Assembly (NCBI RefSeq): GCF_000420545.1
Contig: NZ_ATVD01000002.1
Coordinates: forward strand, 496,001-560,000
Source: Arenimonas oryziterrae DSM 21050 = YC6267
GTDB taxonomy: Bacteria; Pseudomonadota; Gammaproteobacteria; Xanthomonadales; Xanthomonadaceae
Reading direction: 5' to 3'
DNA length: 64,000 nt
The notes under the pieces were generated by a model. The model was not told the DNA's origin. It worked only from the letters and a program-made list of their open reading frames with translations, and ran no database searches. Shown one piece after another: positions 1-8,823 of the stretch. The position numbers and the translations under genes are program-made. Every line of letters starts with the position of its first letter. Position 1 is the first letter of the stretch.

Positions 1-1542
1 GTCGGCCAGTGGTTCCCGAAGATCGGCGTGCTCGAGCTCGCCGGCGAACGCGGTGCGACCGCGCCGCGCTGGAACGTGCACGAGATGCACACCAACAGTG
101 AGTTCTACGCCGACTACGGCCACTACGACGTCAAGCTGACCGTGCCCAAGGGCTACACGGTCGGCGCGACGGGCGAGGAAACCGGCGCGCCGGTCGAGAA
201 GAACGGTCTGGTCACGCACCGTTTCGTGCAGGGCGACGTGCATGACTTCGCCTGGACCGCCGACAACCGCACCGCGAAACCGCTCGAAGGCACCTATCAC
301 GGCCCGGGCAGCCCGCCGGTCAAGGTGCGCGTGCTGTTCCCGCCCGAGTTCGCCTCGAATGCGGCGCCCGCGCTGAAGGCGACGATCGATTCGCTGAAGT
401 ATTTCTCGCAGACGCTCGGTCCGTATCCGTACAACACCGTCACGGTCGTCATCCCGCCCAAGAACGCCGACGAAGCCGGCGGCATGGAGTACCCGACCTT
501 CTTCACCGCCGAAAGCTACGACGACGTCACGCCGGACACGCTGGCCTCGCACGGTCTGGACTTCGTCACCATCCATGAATTCGGCCACGGCTATTTCTAC
601 GGCCTGCTCGGCTCGAACGAATTCGAAGAGCCGATGCTCGACGAAGGCCTGAACGAGTACTGGGACATGCGCATGCTGCGCGCCAAGGGCGCCGACATCC
701 ATGTGACCACGCCCTTCCTGCGCCGTATCGGCATCGAACCAGTGGTCGCCCCGTTCGCGTTCGAACGCGGCGGCGCCTCGATCTGGGAGCCGGCCGATGG
801 CGTGGGCTTCAACTCCTGGGATCGCCTGTCCAGCGGCAGCTACGGCACGGTGTATTCGCGCACGGCGACCATGATGCGCGACCTCGAAGCGCATCTGGGC
901 ACGGACGTGACCGAGCGCGCTTTCAAGGTGTATTACGCGCGCTGGAAATTCCGTCATCCGAGCATCGCCGACCTGCGCGATACCCTCGCCGAAGTCAGCG
1001 GCCGCCCGGAACTGGTCGACGCTTATTTCGCCCAGCAGGTGTACGCCACGCGCAAGGTCGACGACCGCATCGCGAACTTCGCCAGCGTCGAACAGAAGCC
1101 GCAGCCGGGCACGAGCGAGGTCAAGGGCAAGTGGGTCGAGGTGACCGCCGAGCAGGCCGACAAACTGGCCGACGATCAGCGCGATGCCTGGAAAAAAGCG
1201 CACCCGAAAGCAAAACCGGGCGAAGGCCCGTTCCCCTACCGCACCACCGTGACCCTGCGTCGCCAGGGCGCGGCGGTACCGCAGACGCTGGTGGTGAAAT
1301 TCGCCGATGGCTCAAGCGAGACCGTGCACTGGAACGAGAATCGCGCCTGGGCGCGGTTCGTGTGGACCAAGCCGGTCAAGGCGGTCTCGGCCGAGCTCGA
1401 TCCGCAGGGCCTGAATCTGCTCGACGCCAACAAGCTTGACGACAGCCGCACGCTCGAACCGGATCCGTCGGCCTCGCGCCGCTGGTCCAGCGATGTCGCT
1501 GCCGTCATCGAAACCGCCTATTCCCTGCTGGTGACCCTATGA
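1..1542 (+). CDS. M1-family aminopeptidase-like metallopeptidase (5' end outside window)
   Basis: The reading frame is open from base 1, and a typical peptidase segment (VGQWFPKIGV) precedes the first GTG at 28, so the true start lies upstream. The zinc site is HEFGH (codons from 574), and the third ligand is the Glu of LDEGLNEYW, 19 residues after the second His, as in gluzincins. GGMEYP at 481-498 matches the family GxMEN substrate-binding motif. The last ~150 residues are less conserved and may form a C-terminal sandwich domain. No signal peptide can be judged. The product probably hydrolyses peptides. The stop overlaps the start of the next gene (ATGA), so the two are probably co-translated. 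The family is clear; the exact substrate is not. Confidence 0.9.
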   Translation, partial: VGQWFPKIGVLELAGERGATAPRWNVHEMHTNSEFYADYGHYDVKLTVPKGYTVGATGEETGAPVEKNGLVTHRFVQGDVHDFAWTADNRTAKPLEGTYHGPGSPPVKVRVLFPPEFASNAAPALKATIDSLKYFSQTLGPYPYNTVTVVIPPKNADEAGGMEYPTFFTAESYDDVTPDTLASHGLDFVTIHEFGHGYFYGLLGSNEFEEPMLDEGLNEYWDMRMLRAKGADIHVTTPFLRRIGIEPVVAPFAFERGGASIWEPADGVGFNSWDRLSSGSYGTVYSRTATMMRDLEAHLGTDVTERAFKVYYARWKFRHPSIADLRDTLAEVSGRPELVDAYFAQQVYATRKVDDRIANFASVEQKPQPGTSEVKGKWVEVTAEQADKLADDQRDAWKKAHPKAKPGEGPFPYRTTVTLRRQGAAVPQTLVVKFADGSSETVHWNENRAWARFVWTKPVKAVSAELDPQGLNLLDANKLDDSRTLEPDPSASRRWSSDVAAVIETAYSLLVTL

Positions 1543-2414
1543 GCTCCTCGACCTCCCGCGTGGGCCTGACCACGCCGCTGCGCGCCTACGCCTCTGCCTT
1601 GCAGTGGCGCTTGCTGCTGCTGTGGCTCGCCGGCCTGCTGCTGCCCACCGCGATCCTGACGCTGCCGATCAGCGGAATGCTGTCCAGGCACATGGACAAC
1701 TCCGTGCACTCGCTTGCCCTGGCCCAGCGTCTGGATGTGAATGCGTTCGCCGACATGCTCGGCGTGCTGCGCGCGATCAGCCCCGTGCTGGGCAATGCCA
1801 GCCTGCTGGCCACGATCGTCGCGCTGCTGTTGTCGCCGCTGCTGACCGGCATGGCGATCACCGCCGTCCGTGCCGGTCGCGCACCGGGCTTCGGCGATCT
1901 GCTGCGCGGCGGCGTGAGCGAATATGGCCGCCTGTTCCGTCTGCTGCTGGTGGGCATCCTGCCGATGATCGTCGCATTCGTGATCGCGACGGCGGCTTAT
2001 GGCTACCTCGGCGAGCGTGACCTGGAGGCGATCGTTCCCGCCGACGTGAAGACCTTGGGCTGGCTGGCGCTCGCGGCGACCTTGTTCGCCTTCCTCATCG
2101 CGCATGCCAGCGTCGAAGCTGCCCGTGCGCAGTTCGCCGCCGACGGCCAGTTGCGCTCGGCCTTCCGCGCCTGGGGACGGGGTCTCAAGCAATTGCTGCG
2201 TCGCCCCTTCGCCACGCTGGGACAGTACCTGCTGGTAACTGCGATCGGTCTGGCCATCGCCGGTGCGCTGGCGGTATGGCGCATCAACATCCCGCATGCG
2301 AACTCGCTGGGGCTGGCGGGTGCGTTCGCGCTGGCGCAGCTGATCGTGCTGAGCACGGCCTGGATGCGCACCGCGCGCCTCTACGCGTTGACCGAGGTGG
2401 TGCGCTCGCGCTGA
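1539..2414 (+). CDS. Hypothetical six-span inner-membrane protein
   Basis: This 291-residue protein has about six hydrophobic segments (roughly residues 23-46, 85-110, 132-154, 172-192, 226-247 and 256-275) with positive loops between them. It resembles the multi-span 'DUF/YckC-like' membrane proteins only in general character, and I do not recognise the family. Its ATG overlaps the stop of the upstream peptidase gene, which suggests one operon and perhaps a joint role at the membrane. No catalytic motif is visible. The function is unknown. Confidence 0.75.
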   Translation: MSSSTSRVGLTTPLRAYASALQWRLLLLWLAGLLLPTAILTLPISGMLSRHMDNSVHSLALAQRLDVNAFADMLGVLRAISPVLGNASLLATIVALLLSPLLTGMAITAVRAGRAPGFGDLLRGGVSEYGRLFRLLLVGILPMIVAFVIATAAYGYLGERDLEAIVPADVKTLGWLALAATLFAFLIAHASVEAARAQFAADGQLRSAFRAWGRGLKQLLRRPFATLGQYLLVTAIGLAIAGALAVWRINIPHANSLGLAGAFALAQLIVLSTAWMRTARLYALTEVVRSR

Positions 2415-2457
2415 GCCTCGCCTCCCGTAGGGGCCGGCAGCGATTACGATGCCGACG

Positions 2458-3447
2458 ATGTCCGACACCGCACCCGTTCCTTTCGATGGCCTCGACCCCG
2501 ACCGCATCATCGCGGTCGTGGAAGCGCTCGGCCTGCACTGCGACGGTCGCGTGCTGGCGCTCAACAGCTACGAGAACCGCGTGTTCCGTGTCGGCCGCGA
2601 AGACGACACGCCGCTGGTCCTGAAGTTCTATCGGTCCGGTCGCTGGACCGATGCCGCCATCGCCGAAGAGCATGCGTTCGCGGCGGAACTGCGCGCCGCC
2701 GATCTGTCCGTGGTCGCCCCGCTTGCTCTGCACGGCGCGACCCTGCATCACGACGGCGATTTCCGTTTCGCCCTGTTTCCGATGCAGGGCGGGCACGCGC
2801 CCGAACCGGGCGACCGCGACACCCTGCGCCAGATCGGTCGCACGCTGGGTCGCATGCATGCCGTCGGCGCAAGCGCCGCCTTTGTGCACCGCGCGACGCT
2901 GAGCATCGAAGCGATGGCGATCGCGCCCGTGCGCTACCTGCTCGAGGCCCACTGGCTGCCGCCGAGCCTGGAAGAAAATTTCGAAGCCGTCTGCCACCTG
3001 CTTATCGACGGCATCGAAGACGCTTTCGAAAACGCTGGCGATGTGGCGACGCTGCGACTGCACGGCGACTGCCATCTGGGCAATATCCTGTGGCGCGACG
3101 GCGCGGCGCATTTCGTCGATCTCGACGATGCCCTGACCGGCCCGGCGATGCAGGACCTGTGGATGCTGTTTTCCGGCGATGCCGCCGCGCAGAGGCAGCA
3201 ACTGGGCTGGCTGCTAGAAGGCTACGAAACCTTCCGGCGTTTCGACCGCCGCGAGCTGCACCTCATTGAAGCTCTGCGCGCGATGCGCCTGCTGCACTAC
3301 CACGCCTGGATTGCGCGGCGCTGGCACGACCCGGCGTTTCCCGCGGCGTTTCCGTGGTTCGATTCGCCACGGCACTGGGAAAGCGTGATCACCCAGCTGC
3401 AGGAACAGGTATCGACCCTGCGCGAACCGACGCTCGTGCTCGAATGA
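2458..3447 (+). CDS. srkA: Stress response serine/threonine protein kinase SrkA (YihE)
   Basis: The protein has 329 residues from ATG 2458, close to the 328 of E. coli SrkA; an in-frame ATG at 2449 would add three residues. The N-terminal LNSYENRVFRVG segment is the family's nucleotide-binding region. The catalytic loop reads LHGDCHLGNILW and the metal-binding segment FVDLDDALTGPAMQDLW, both typical of APH-like kinases. SrkA is a cytoplasmic Ser/Thr kinase that limits death under envelope and oxidative stress. In E. coli it neighbours dsbA, which is absent here. It may be transcribed with the membrane protein upstream (43-base gap). Confidence 0.93.
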   Translation: MSDTAPVPFDGLDPDRIIAVVEALGLHCDGRVLALNSYENRVFRVGREDDTPLVLKFYRSGRWTDAAIAEEHAFAAELRAADLSVVAPLALHGATLHHDGDFRFALFPMQGGHAPEPGDRDTLRQIGRTLGRMHAVGASAAFVHRATLSIEAMAIAPVRYLLEAHWLPPSLEENFEAVCHLLIDGIEDAFENAGDVATLRLHGDCHLGNILWRDGAAHFVDLDDALTGPAMQDLWMLFSGDAAAQRQQLGWLLEGYETFRRFDRRELHLIEALRAMRLLHYHAWIARRWHDPAFPAAFPWFDSPRHWESVITQLQEQVSTLREPTLVLE

Positions 3448-3453
3448 GCGCGC

Positions 3454-4671
3454 CTACAGCGAGGCGATGAAGGTATCCGCCGGTTGCGGCCGGCCGAAAT
3501 ACCAGCCCTGCCCGAAGTCGCAGCCCATGCCGATCAGGCGATCGGCGGTTTCCTTGTCCTCGACACCTTCGGCGACGGCATCGATCTTCAGATGGTGCGC
3601 GAGATCGATCATCGCGCGTACCAGCTGCGCCGCGCGTGGATCGACCAGCATGTCCTTGACGAAGGAACGGTCGATCTTCAGTTCGCTCGCCGGAAACTGC
3701 TTGAGGTACGAGAACGAGGCGTAGCCGGCGCCGAAATCGTCGATCGCGATGCGCAGGCCCTTGTCGCGCAGGCGTTCGAGCACCCGCGCGCTGAGCACCG
3801 GGTCTTCCATGATCGCGTTCTCGGTGACTTCGAGAACGACCGATTCGGGCGGCACTTCCCACAGATTCAGGGCGCCGAGCACCTGCTCGACGATGCCCTG
3901 TTCGTGGAAGACACGCGCGGACAGATTGATCGACACCGGCAGGCCGTGGCCGGCCTTGAAGGCCGTTGCGCAATGGCGCAGCGTCGCGTTGACGCTCCAG
4001 CGCGTCAGCGGCACGATCAGACCGGTCTGTTCCGAAAGCGGAATGAAGGCGTCCGGCGGCACCAGGCCGCGTTCGCGATGGTTCCAGCGCGCCAGCGACT
4101 CCATGCCGCCGAGGCATTGCTTGCGCAGGTCCCATATCGGCTGCAGGTGCACTTCCAGACGATTATTGAGGATCGCGTCGCGCAGATCGTCAAACGGCAC
4201 TTCCGCGCGTTCCTCGTGACTGGAATAGAGCGCGTAGTGTTCGCCGGATTGCTGCGCACGCGCGAACGCCACCTCGGCATGACGACACAGGATCTCCGGC
4301 GCCTCGCCGTGTTCGGGGCAGACCGCCAGACCGATGGTGACCGTGGCCTGGATCGGCGCATCGCCGACCTGGACCGGCTCCCGGAACACGCGCACGAGCC
4401 GGCTCGCGGCCAGCAGGGCGTGCTGGCTGTTGCGCACGCCGGGCAACAGCACCGCGAAATCGCATTCGCCGATGCGCATGACGCGATCGACCGGCCGCAT
4501 CGCCCGGGCAATCAGCTCGCCGGCCGCCTTCCCCAGGTCGTCGGCAAACAGAAGATTGACCTGGCGAAATCGCTGCACCCGCACCAGCATCACGCCGAGC
4601 ACGCCGCCGCTGTCAGGCTGGGCCGCGATCGCGGGCGCAAGTTCGGAGAAGAGGATGTCGCGGCCGAGCAT
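3454..4671 (-). CDS. EAL-domain c-di-GMP phosphodiesterase with degenerate GGDEF domain
   Basis: The protein has 405 residues. The first ~150 resemble GGDEF but carry GECDF where GGDEF should be, so cyclase activity is unlikely. The rest is an EAL domain: ESLARW at the EAL position, then SINLSARVF, EVTENAIM, IDDFGAGYASF, LKIDRSFV and AEGVED. The metal- and c-di-GMP-binding residues (E, N, E, DD, K, E) therefore look intact. It probably linearises c-di-GMP in the cytoplasm; the dead GGDEF may act as a GTP sensor. No membrane or sensor domain is present. It starts 6 bases after the HD-GYP gene on the same strand, so the two are very likely one operon. Confidence 0.9.
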   Translation of the reverse strand: MLGRDILFSELAPAIAAQPDSGGVLGVMLVRVQRFRQVNLLFADDLGKAAGELIARAMRPVDRVMRIGECDFAVLLPGVRNSQHALLAASRLVRVFREPVQVGDAPIQATVTIGLAVCPEHGEAPEILCRHAEVAFARAQQSGEHYALYSSHEERAEVPFDDLRDAILNNRLEVHLQPIWDLRKQCLGGMESLARWNHRERGLVPPDAFIPLSEQTGLIVPLTRWSVNATLRHCATAFKAGHGLPVSINLSARVFHEQGIVEQVLGALNLWEVPPESVVLEVTENAIMEDPVLSARVLERLRDKGLRIAIDDFGAGYASFSYLKQFPASELKIDRSFVKDMLVDPRAAQLVRAMIDLAHHLKIDAVAEGVEDKETADRLIGMGCDFGQGWYFGRPQPADTFIASL

Positions 4672-4677
4672 CGCCCG

Positions 4678-6000
4678 CTAGCCCAGGTACAGTTCGGAAG
4701 GATCGATGCCGAACGCACCCGGTTCCAGCGTGCCGAGGATTTCCACGCGTCGGTTGCTGCCCGAAGCGAGCTGTTCCGACATCAGGTCCATTTCCATGAA
4801 CTGGGTGTAGAGCTGCTTGTCGGCCGACATCAGCACCATCACGCGCGGACGCAGGCGACGCGAGAGGTTCTGCGCCATGACGATGGCGACTTCGCCGGTA
4901 TTGAGCTCGACCAGGGAACCGGTCGGATAGATGCCCAGGCATTGCAGGAACTGTTCGACGATCTCGCCCTGGAACAACTGGTCGCGCACCCGATACAGCT
5001 GCTGCAGCGCGACGTGCGGCGGGAATGCCGCGCGATAGGTGCGGTCGCTGGTCATCGCGTCGTAGGTGTCGATGATGCCGGCCATGCGCCCGAACAGCGG
5101 AATGCCATTGCCCTTGAGTCCGCGCGGATAGCCCGAACCGTCGAAGCGCTCGTGGTGGCAGTGCACCATCTGGCGGATGTCGTCGTGATGGCTGCCGATG
5201 CTGTCGAGCAGACGCAGGCCGATCTCGACGTGGCGATTCACTTCCTGCGTCTCTTCCTCGTTGAGCTGGCCCGGGCGGTTGAGCAGCTCCTCGGACAGTT
5301 CGGACTTGCCGATGTCCAGCAACAGGCCGCCGCTGGCGAGATTGACCAGCACGTCTTCGGAAAAACCCATGTGCCGACCGAAGGCTGCGGCCAGCACGCT
5401 GCAATTGATCGCGTGACTGTATTCGTAGGCATCGCGCTTGCGCAGGCTGGCGATCCAGAAAAAGGCGTCGGCATTGCGGATCACGCTCTGCACCACCGGC
5501 TGCACCGCGTGGTTGACGTCGTCGACGGCGAGTTTCCGGCCGGAACGCACGTCTTCGATGATCTTGTTGGCCAGTGCGGTCGCGGTCGCATGCGCCTGAT
5601 GCGCGCGCGGCAGTTCTTCGCTCAGGGTCGCGGTGTCGGAATAGCGGAAACGCGGCGAACGGTCGCCCAGGTCGATGAACAGCGCGGAATCGCGCGGCGT
5701 CATCGGTTCGCGTCCGGGAATCGCGCCGTTGCTCGCGCGCGCTTCCGTGCCGACGCCGTTGACCGACACGGTGGTGGGCGCATCGAGTGTGGCGAGCTGG
5801 AGGCGCTCATGCACTCGGGTCCGCACGACATCGATGTAAACGTGGCGGCAATACGCACGCAGGATGTTTATCTCGTCCAGCGTCTCGACCACGAAGCCCT
5901 GGATCGGAAAAGGCGTATCCGTCCACGGTCGGTCGAGGCGATAGACGAACATCCCTATCGCAAGCTCATCCACGTCAATCTTGCGTTCTTCGAGTTCCAT
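4678..6000 (-). CDS. HD-GYP domain protein with N-terminal DUF3391
   Basis: The protein has 440 residues. Residues ~5-60 match DUF3391 (VDELAIGMFVYRLDRPW). Residues ~180-350 form an HD-GYP domain with HHERFDGSGYP at 282-292 and DTYDAMTSDRTYR following. HD-GYP proteins hydrolyse c-di-GMP to pGpG/GMP using a two- or three-metal site. Here the HD pair itself reads LLLDIGK, with Leu228 where the metal-binding His is expected; Asp229 is kept. Activity may therefore be altered or lost. The gene precedes the EAL gene in a two-gene c-di-GMP operon. The 276-base spacer before msrB should carry divergent promoters. Confidence 0.88.
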   Translation of the reverse strand: MELEERKIDVDELAIGMFVYRLDRPWTDTPFPIQGFVVETLDEINILRAYCRHVYIDVVRTRVHERLQLATLDAPTTVSVNGVGTEARASNGAIPGREPMTPRDSALFIDLGDRSPRFRYSDTATLSEELPRAHQAHATATALANKIIEDVRSGRKLAVDDVNHAVQPVVQSVIRNADAFFWIASLRKRDAYEYSHAINCSVLAAAFGRHMGFSEDVLVNLASGGLLLDIGKSELSEELLNRPGQLNEEETQEVNRHVEIGLRLLDSIGSHHDDIRQMVHCHHERFDGSGYPRGLKGNGIPLFGRMAGIIDTYDAMTSDRTYRAAFPPHVALQQLYRVRDQLFQGEIVEQFLQCLGIYPTGSLVELNTGEVAIVMAQNLSRRLRPRVMVLMSADKQLYTQFMEMDLMSEQLASGSNRRVEILGTLEPGAFGIDPSELYLG

Positions 6001-6276
6001 GGCCCGTTGGGACGCAGTGACGATGAGGCATCCTAACCTGAATTGCCGGCCTGACCAGCCGTTGACGCGGGTGCCGGCCTCGTCTACCCCGGGGCCGGAC
6101 CGACCACGGCGCCTGAAGCGCAGGCAACAAAGGCAGGCACGATGCAGGCGGTACGCATCCGATCGCCCACGTGCGGACTCTATATTGTCAGGTGACGCCT
6201 CCGGACCGGCCCGTCTTCACGTAGTAGGGACATCGGCCGAGCCCGCGACACCGCCATTGAATCCGGAGAATCCCGC

Positions 6277-6861
6277 ATGTCCCGTTCCGATCCCCCCGCC
6301 GCTGCCCTGCCCCGTCGTCGGTTCCTGAGCACCTCGGCCTTCGCCGTCGCCGGCCTGGTCCTGTTGCGCAGCGGGCACAGCGCGGCTGCGGATCTGCCAG
6401 CTACCGGCGGCCTGATCACGCTGGTGAACTTCAGCGACGACGGCAAGAAGATCGGTGCTGTGCAAGTGGCCCGGGTCGTGAAGACCGAAGCCGAATGGCA
6501 GCGGCAACTCGACCCGCTCGCGTTCGAAGTCACCCGCCATGCCGCGACCGAACGCCCCTACACGGGCAAGACCTGGAATCTGCATGCGCGCGGCGTGTAC
6601 CGCTGCATCTGCTGCGACACCGCGCTCTACCACTCGGCGACCAAGTTCGAATCCGGTACGGGCTGGCCGAGTTTCTGGCGGCCGATCGCCAAGGAAAACA
6701 TCGCGACCAGCCGCGACCGATCGCTGGGCATGGTGCGCACCGCCGTGTCCTGCCCGCGCTGCGACGCGCACCTGGGCCATGTCTTCGACGACGGCCCGGC
6801 GCCGACCGGCCTGCGCTATTGCATGAACTCGGCGGCGATGCGCTTCGCGGCCGCGAAATGA
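6277..6861 (+). CDS. msrB: Tat-exported peptide methionine (R)-S-oxide reductase MsrB
   Basis: The enzyme reduces methionine-R-sulfoxide in proteins. The N-terminus has a twin-arginine signal (RRRFLS at ~13-18, then a hydrophobic stretch to ~38), so it should be exported folded. The zinc cysteines are C110/C113 (CICC) and C159/C162 (CPRC). GTGWPSFW is present, and the catalytic Cys is C182 in RYCMNSAAMRF, where RYCxN is the family norm. A GGAGA ribosome binding site lies 9 bases before the ATG. The stop overlaps an in-frame ATG of the msrA frame. With exported MsrA next door it forms an envelope repair pair. Confidence 0.93.
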   Translation: MSRSDPPAAALPRRRFLSTSAFAVAGLVLLRSGHSAAADLPATGGLITLVNFSDDGKKIGAVQVARVVKTEAEWQRQLDPLAFEVTRHAATERPYTGKTWNLHARGVYRCICCDTALYHSATKFESGTGWPSFWRPIAKENIATSRDRSLGMVRTAVSCPRCDAHLGHVFDDGPAPTGLRYCMNSAAMRFAAAK

Positions 6862-6893
6862 TGCCGTCCTCTCTTTCTTCCAGGAAATTCGCC

Positions 6894-7583
6894 ATGTCCC
6901 TGCTGAAATCGCTGCGTCCGAATAATTCCTTGCCGGGCCTGCTGCTTGCCGGTCTTGCGTTCACGTTCGCGGCGGCCGCGACAGCCAGCACGCCGGTCGC
7001 CCTGCCCGATCCGAAAGTCGATCTGCCGCGCGCGGCCGCCGGTCAGGAACAGGTCGCGGTGTTCGCCGGTGGCTGTTTCTGGGGCGTCGAGGCGGTCTTC
7101 GAACACGTCAAGGGCGTCAAGCGCGTCGTCTCCGGCTATGCGGGCGGCAAGGCCGGCAGCGCCAACTACAGCGCAGTCAGCGACGGTAACAGCGGCCACG
7201 CGGAATCGGTGAAGGTGAGTTTCGATCCGGCGTTGATCAGCTATGGCCAGCTGCTGAAGGTCTATTTTTCGGTCGCACACGATCCGACCCAGCTCAATCG
7301 CCAGGGGCCGGACGAAGGCACGCAGTACCGCTCGGAGATCTTCTACGGCAATGAAGACCAAAAACGCGTGGCGATCGCCTACATCGCGCAGCTGCAGACG
7401 GCGAAGTCCTTCCCGGCACCGATCGTCACGGTGGTCGCGCCCCTGAGGGGTTTCTATGCTGCGGAGGCGTACCACCAGGATTTCGCGCGCCTGCACCCGA
7501 ACCATCCGTACATCGTCTATCACGACCTGCCGAAGGTCGCGAATCTCAAGCGGCAGTTTCCGGCGCTCTACACGGGCAACTAG
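6894..7583 (+). CDS. msrA: Exported peptide methionine (S)-S-oxide reductase MsrA
   Basis: The enzyme reduces methionine-S-sulfoxide residues. The catalytic motif GGCFWG is at residues 59-64 (Cys61), followed by GYAGG, GHAESVKV and AYHQDF, all family hallmarks. ATG 6894 is chosen because AGGAAA lies 6 bases upstream and the first ~32 residues form a Sec-type signal peptide. In-frame ATGs at 6858 and 6861 overlap the msrB stop and would add 12 residues before the signal. The protein is therefore periplasmic, like its partner MsrB. The 3' end overlaps the convergent ligase gene by 3 bases. Confidence 0.93.
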   Translation: MSLLKSLRPNNSLPGLLLAGLAFTFAAAATASTPVALPDPKVDLPRAAAGQEQVAVFAGGCFWGVEAVFEHVKGVKRVVSGYAGGKAGSANYSAVSDGNSGHAESVKVSFDPALISYGQLLKVYFSVAHDPTQLNRQGPDEGTQYRSEIFYGNEDQKRVAIAYIAQLQTAKSFPAPIVTVVAPLRGFYAAEAYHQDFARLHPNHPYIVYHDLPKVANLKRQFPALYTGN

Positions 7584-8710
7584 GCGCGCGCAGTACGGAC
7601 CATCAGGTCGTCCACCACGGCCTGCAAGGATTCGCGCCGGCGCTTTCCGGCTTCGCGTTGCTCGCGATACACCGTCAACTGCCGATCGGCGCTGGTGCCG
7701 CGCGCGAGAATGGCGCGCGCCTGCACGATTGCGTCTTCGCAGCCCAGCGCGTGCGCATGCTCGCCGATCAGCGCGATCAGTGATTCCAGCCATTCGCCAG
7801 CGGAGACCACGCGACGCGCGGCCTGATCGATGAAGGTGGCTGCCAGGCCGTGGCGTTTCGCCCGCCAGCGATTTTCCTCGATCAGCAGCCGGGTCATTTC
7901 GTTGTGCGTCGCGCCGAGGTCGGGATCGAACACCGCCGCGCGCAACAAGGCGCGGAACAGGCCGGCGATGCAGACGGCGTCGGCGGGATCCGTGCAGGCA
8001 TCGGTGATACGCATCTCGAGCGTGGGGAATCGCGGTGATGGCCGGATGGCCCACCACAGCGAACTCGCGCTATCGAGACTGCCCAGCTCGATGAGCAGGT
8101 CGACGAAGGCCTGGTAGGCACGTTCGTTGTCGAAATGGTCGGGAATGCCGGTGCGCGGCCACTCGTCGTAGGCCGCCTGCCGGTAACTCATCATGCCGGT
8201 GCGCTTGTGGCTCCAGAACGGCGAGGAGGTGCTGAGCGCGAGGAACAGCGGCAACCAGGACAGGATGCGGTTCATCAGTGCGACGCGGTCGATGTCCGGC
8301 GGCGTGCCCACGTGCACATGCAGGCCGCACATCAGATTGCGCTGGGCGACGATCTGGAAATCGCCCATGAGTCGTTCGTAACGCGGTTTATCGGTCGAGA
8401 CCTGTTCGCGCCACTCCGCCAGCGGGTGCGTGCCCGAAGCCATGAGGCCCAGGCCGTAACCGGCCGCGATCTGGTTGATGCCTTGGCGCAGCTCGCGGAT
8501 TTCGGTCAGCGCATCGGCCGGTGTCGTACAGATCGAGGTTGCGATCTCGATTTGGCTTTGCAGCAGCTCGTGCGTGACGCATGCGCCGAACCGGTCCTTG
8601 CAGCGCAGGTACAGGCGCGCGGGCATCGCGCGGGCGATGCGGCCGCCATCGAGATGGCTGAGGAAGAATTCTTCCTCGATACCGAAATGGAAAGGCCAGT
8701 CGCTGTGCAC
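7580..8710 (-). CDS. YbdK-type carboxylate-amine ligase (glutamate-cysteine ligase type 2 family)
   Basis: The protein has 376 residues with the GCS2 hallmarks: FGIEEEFFL near the N-terminus, QSQIEIATS, NLMCGLHVHVG, and FPTLEMRITDACTDPADAV. Family members join an amino acid to a carboxylate (weak gamma-glutamylcysteine synthetase activity in E. coli YbdK); the physiological product is uncertain. It is cytoplasmic with no signal. It stands alone on this strand, converging on msrA with overlapping stop codons. The glutathione link to the neighbouring redox-repair genes is suggestive only. Confidence 0.88.
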   Translation of the reverse strand: MHSDWPFHFGIEEEFFLSHLDGGRIARAMPARLYLRCKDRFGACVTHELLQSQIEIATSICTTPADALTEIRELRQGINQIAAGYGLGLMASGTHPLAEWREQVSTDKPRYERLMGDFQIVAQRNLMCGLHVHVGTPPDIDRVALMNRILSWLPLFLALSTSSPFWSHKRTGMMSYRQAAYDEWPRTGIPDHFDNERAYQAFVDLLIELGSLDSASSLWWAIRPSPRFPTLEMRITDACTDPADAVCIAGLFRALLRAAVFDPDLGATHNEMTRLLIEENRWRAKRHGLAATFIDQAARRVVSAGEWLESLIALIGEHAHALGCEDAIVQARAILARGTSADRQLTVYREQREAGKRRRESLQAVVDDLMVRTARA

Positions 8711-8823
8711 GCGTGATCTCCCCGGGAGACGCGACGCGTCGAAGATGCTCCTACTCTAAAGGCCCGATCCGCGAGGGGTGCTAACAAACAGTTAGCGCAG
8801 CGCGCACGTGGCGTGAAGACTGT

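Noticed and set aside
3484-6036. An 850-codon plus-strand frame over the c-di-GMP genes.
   Set aside because: Antisense to the EAL and HD-GYP genes; no family resemblance of its own.
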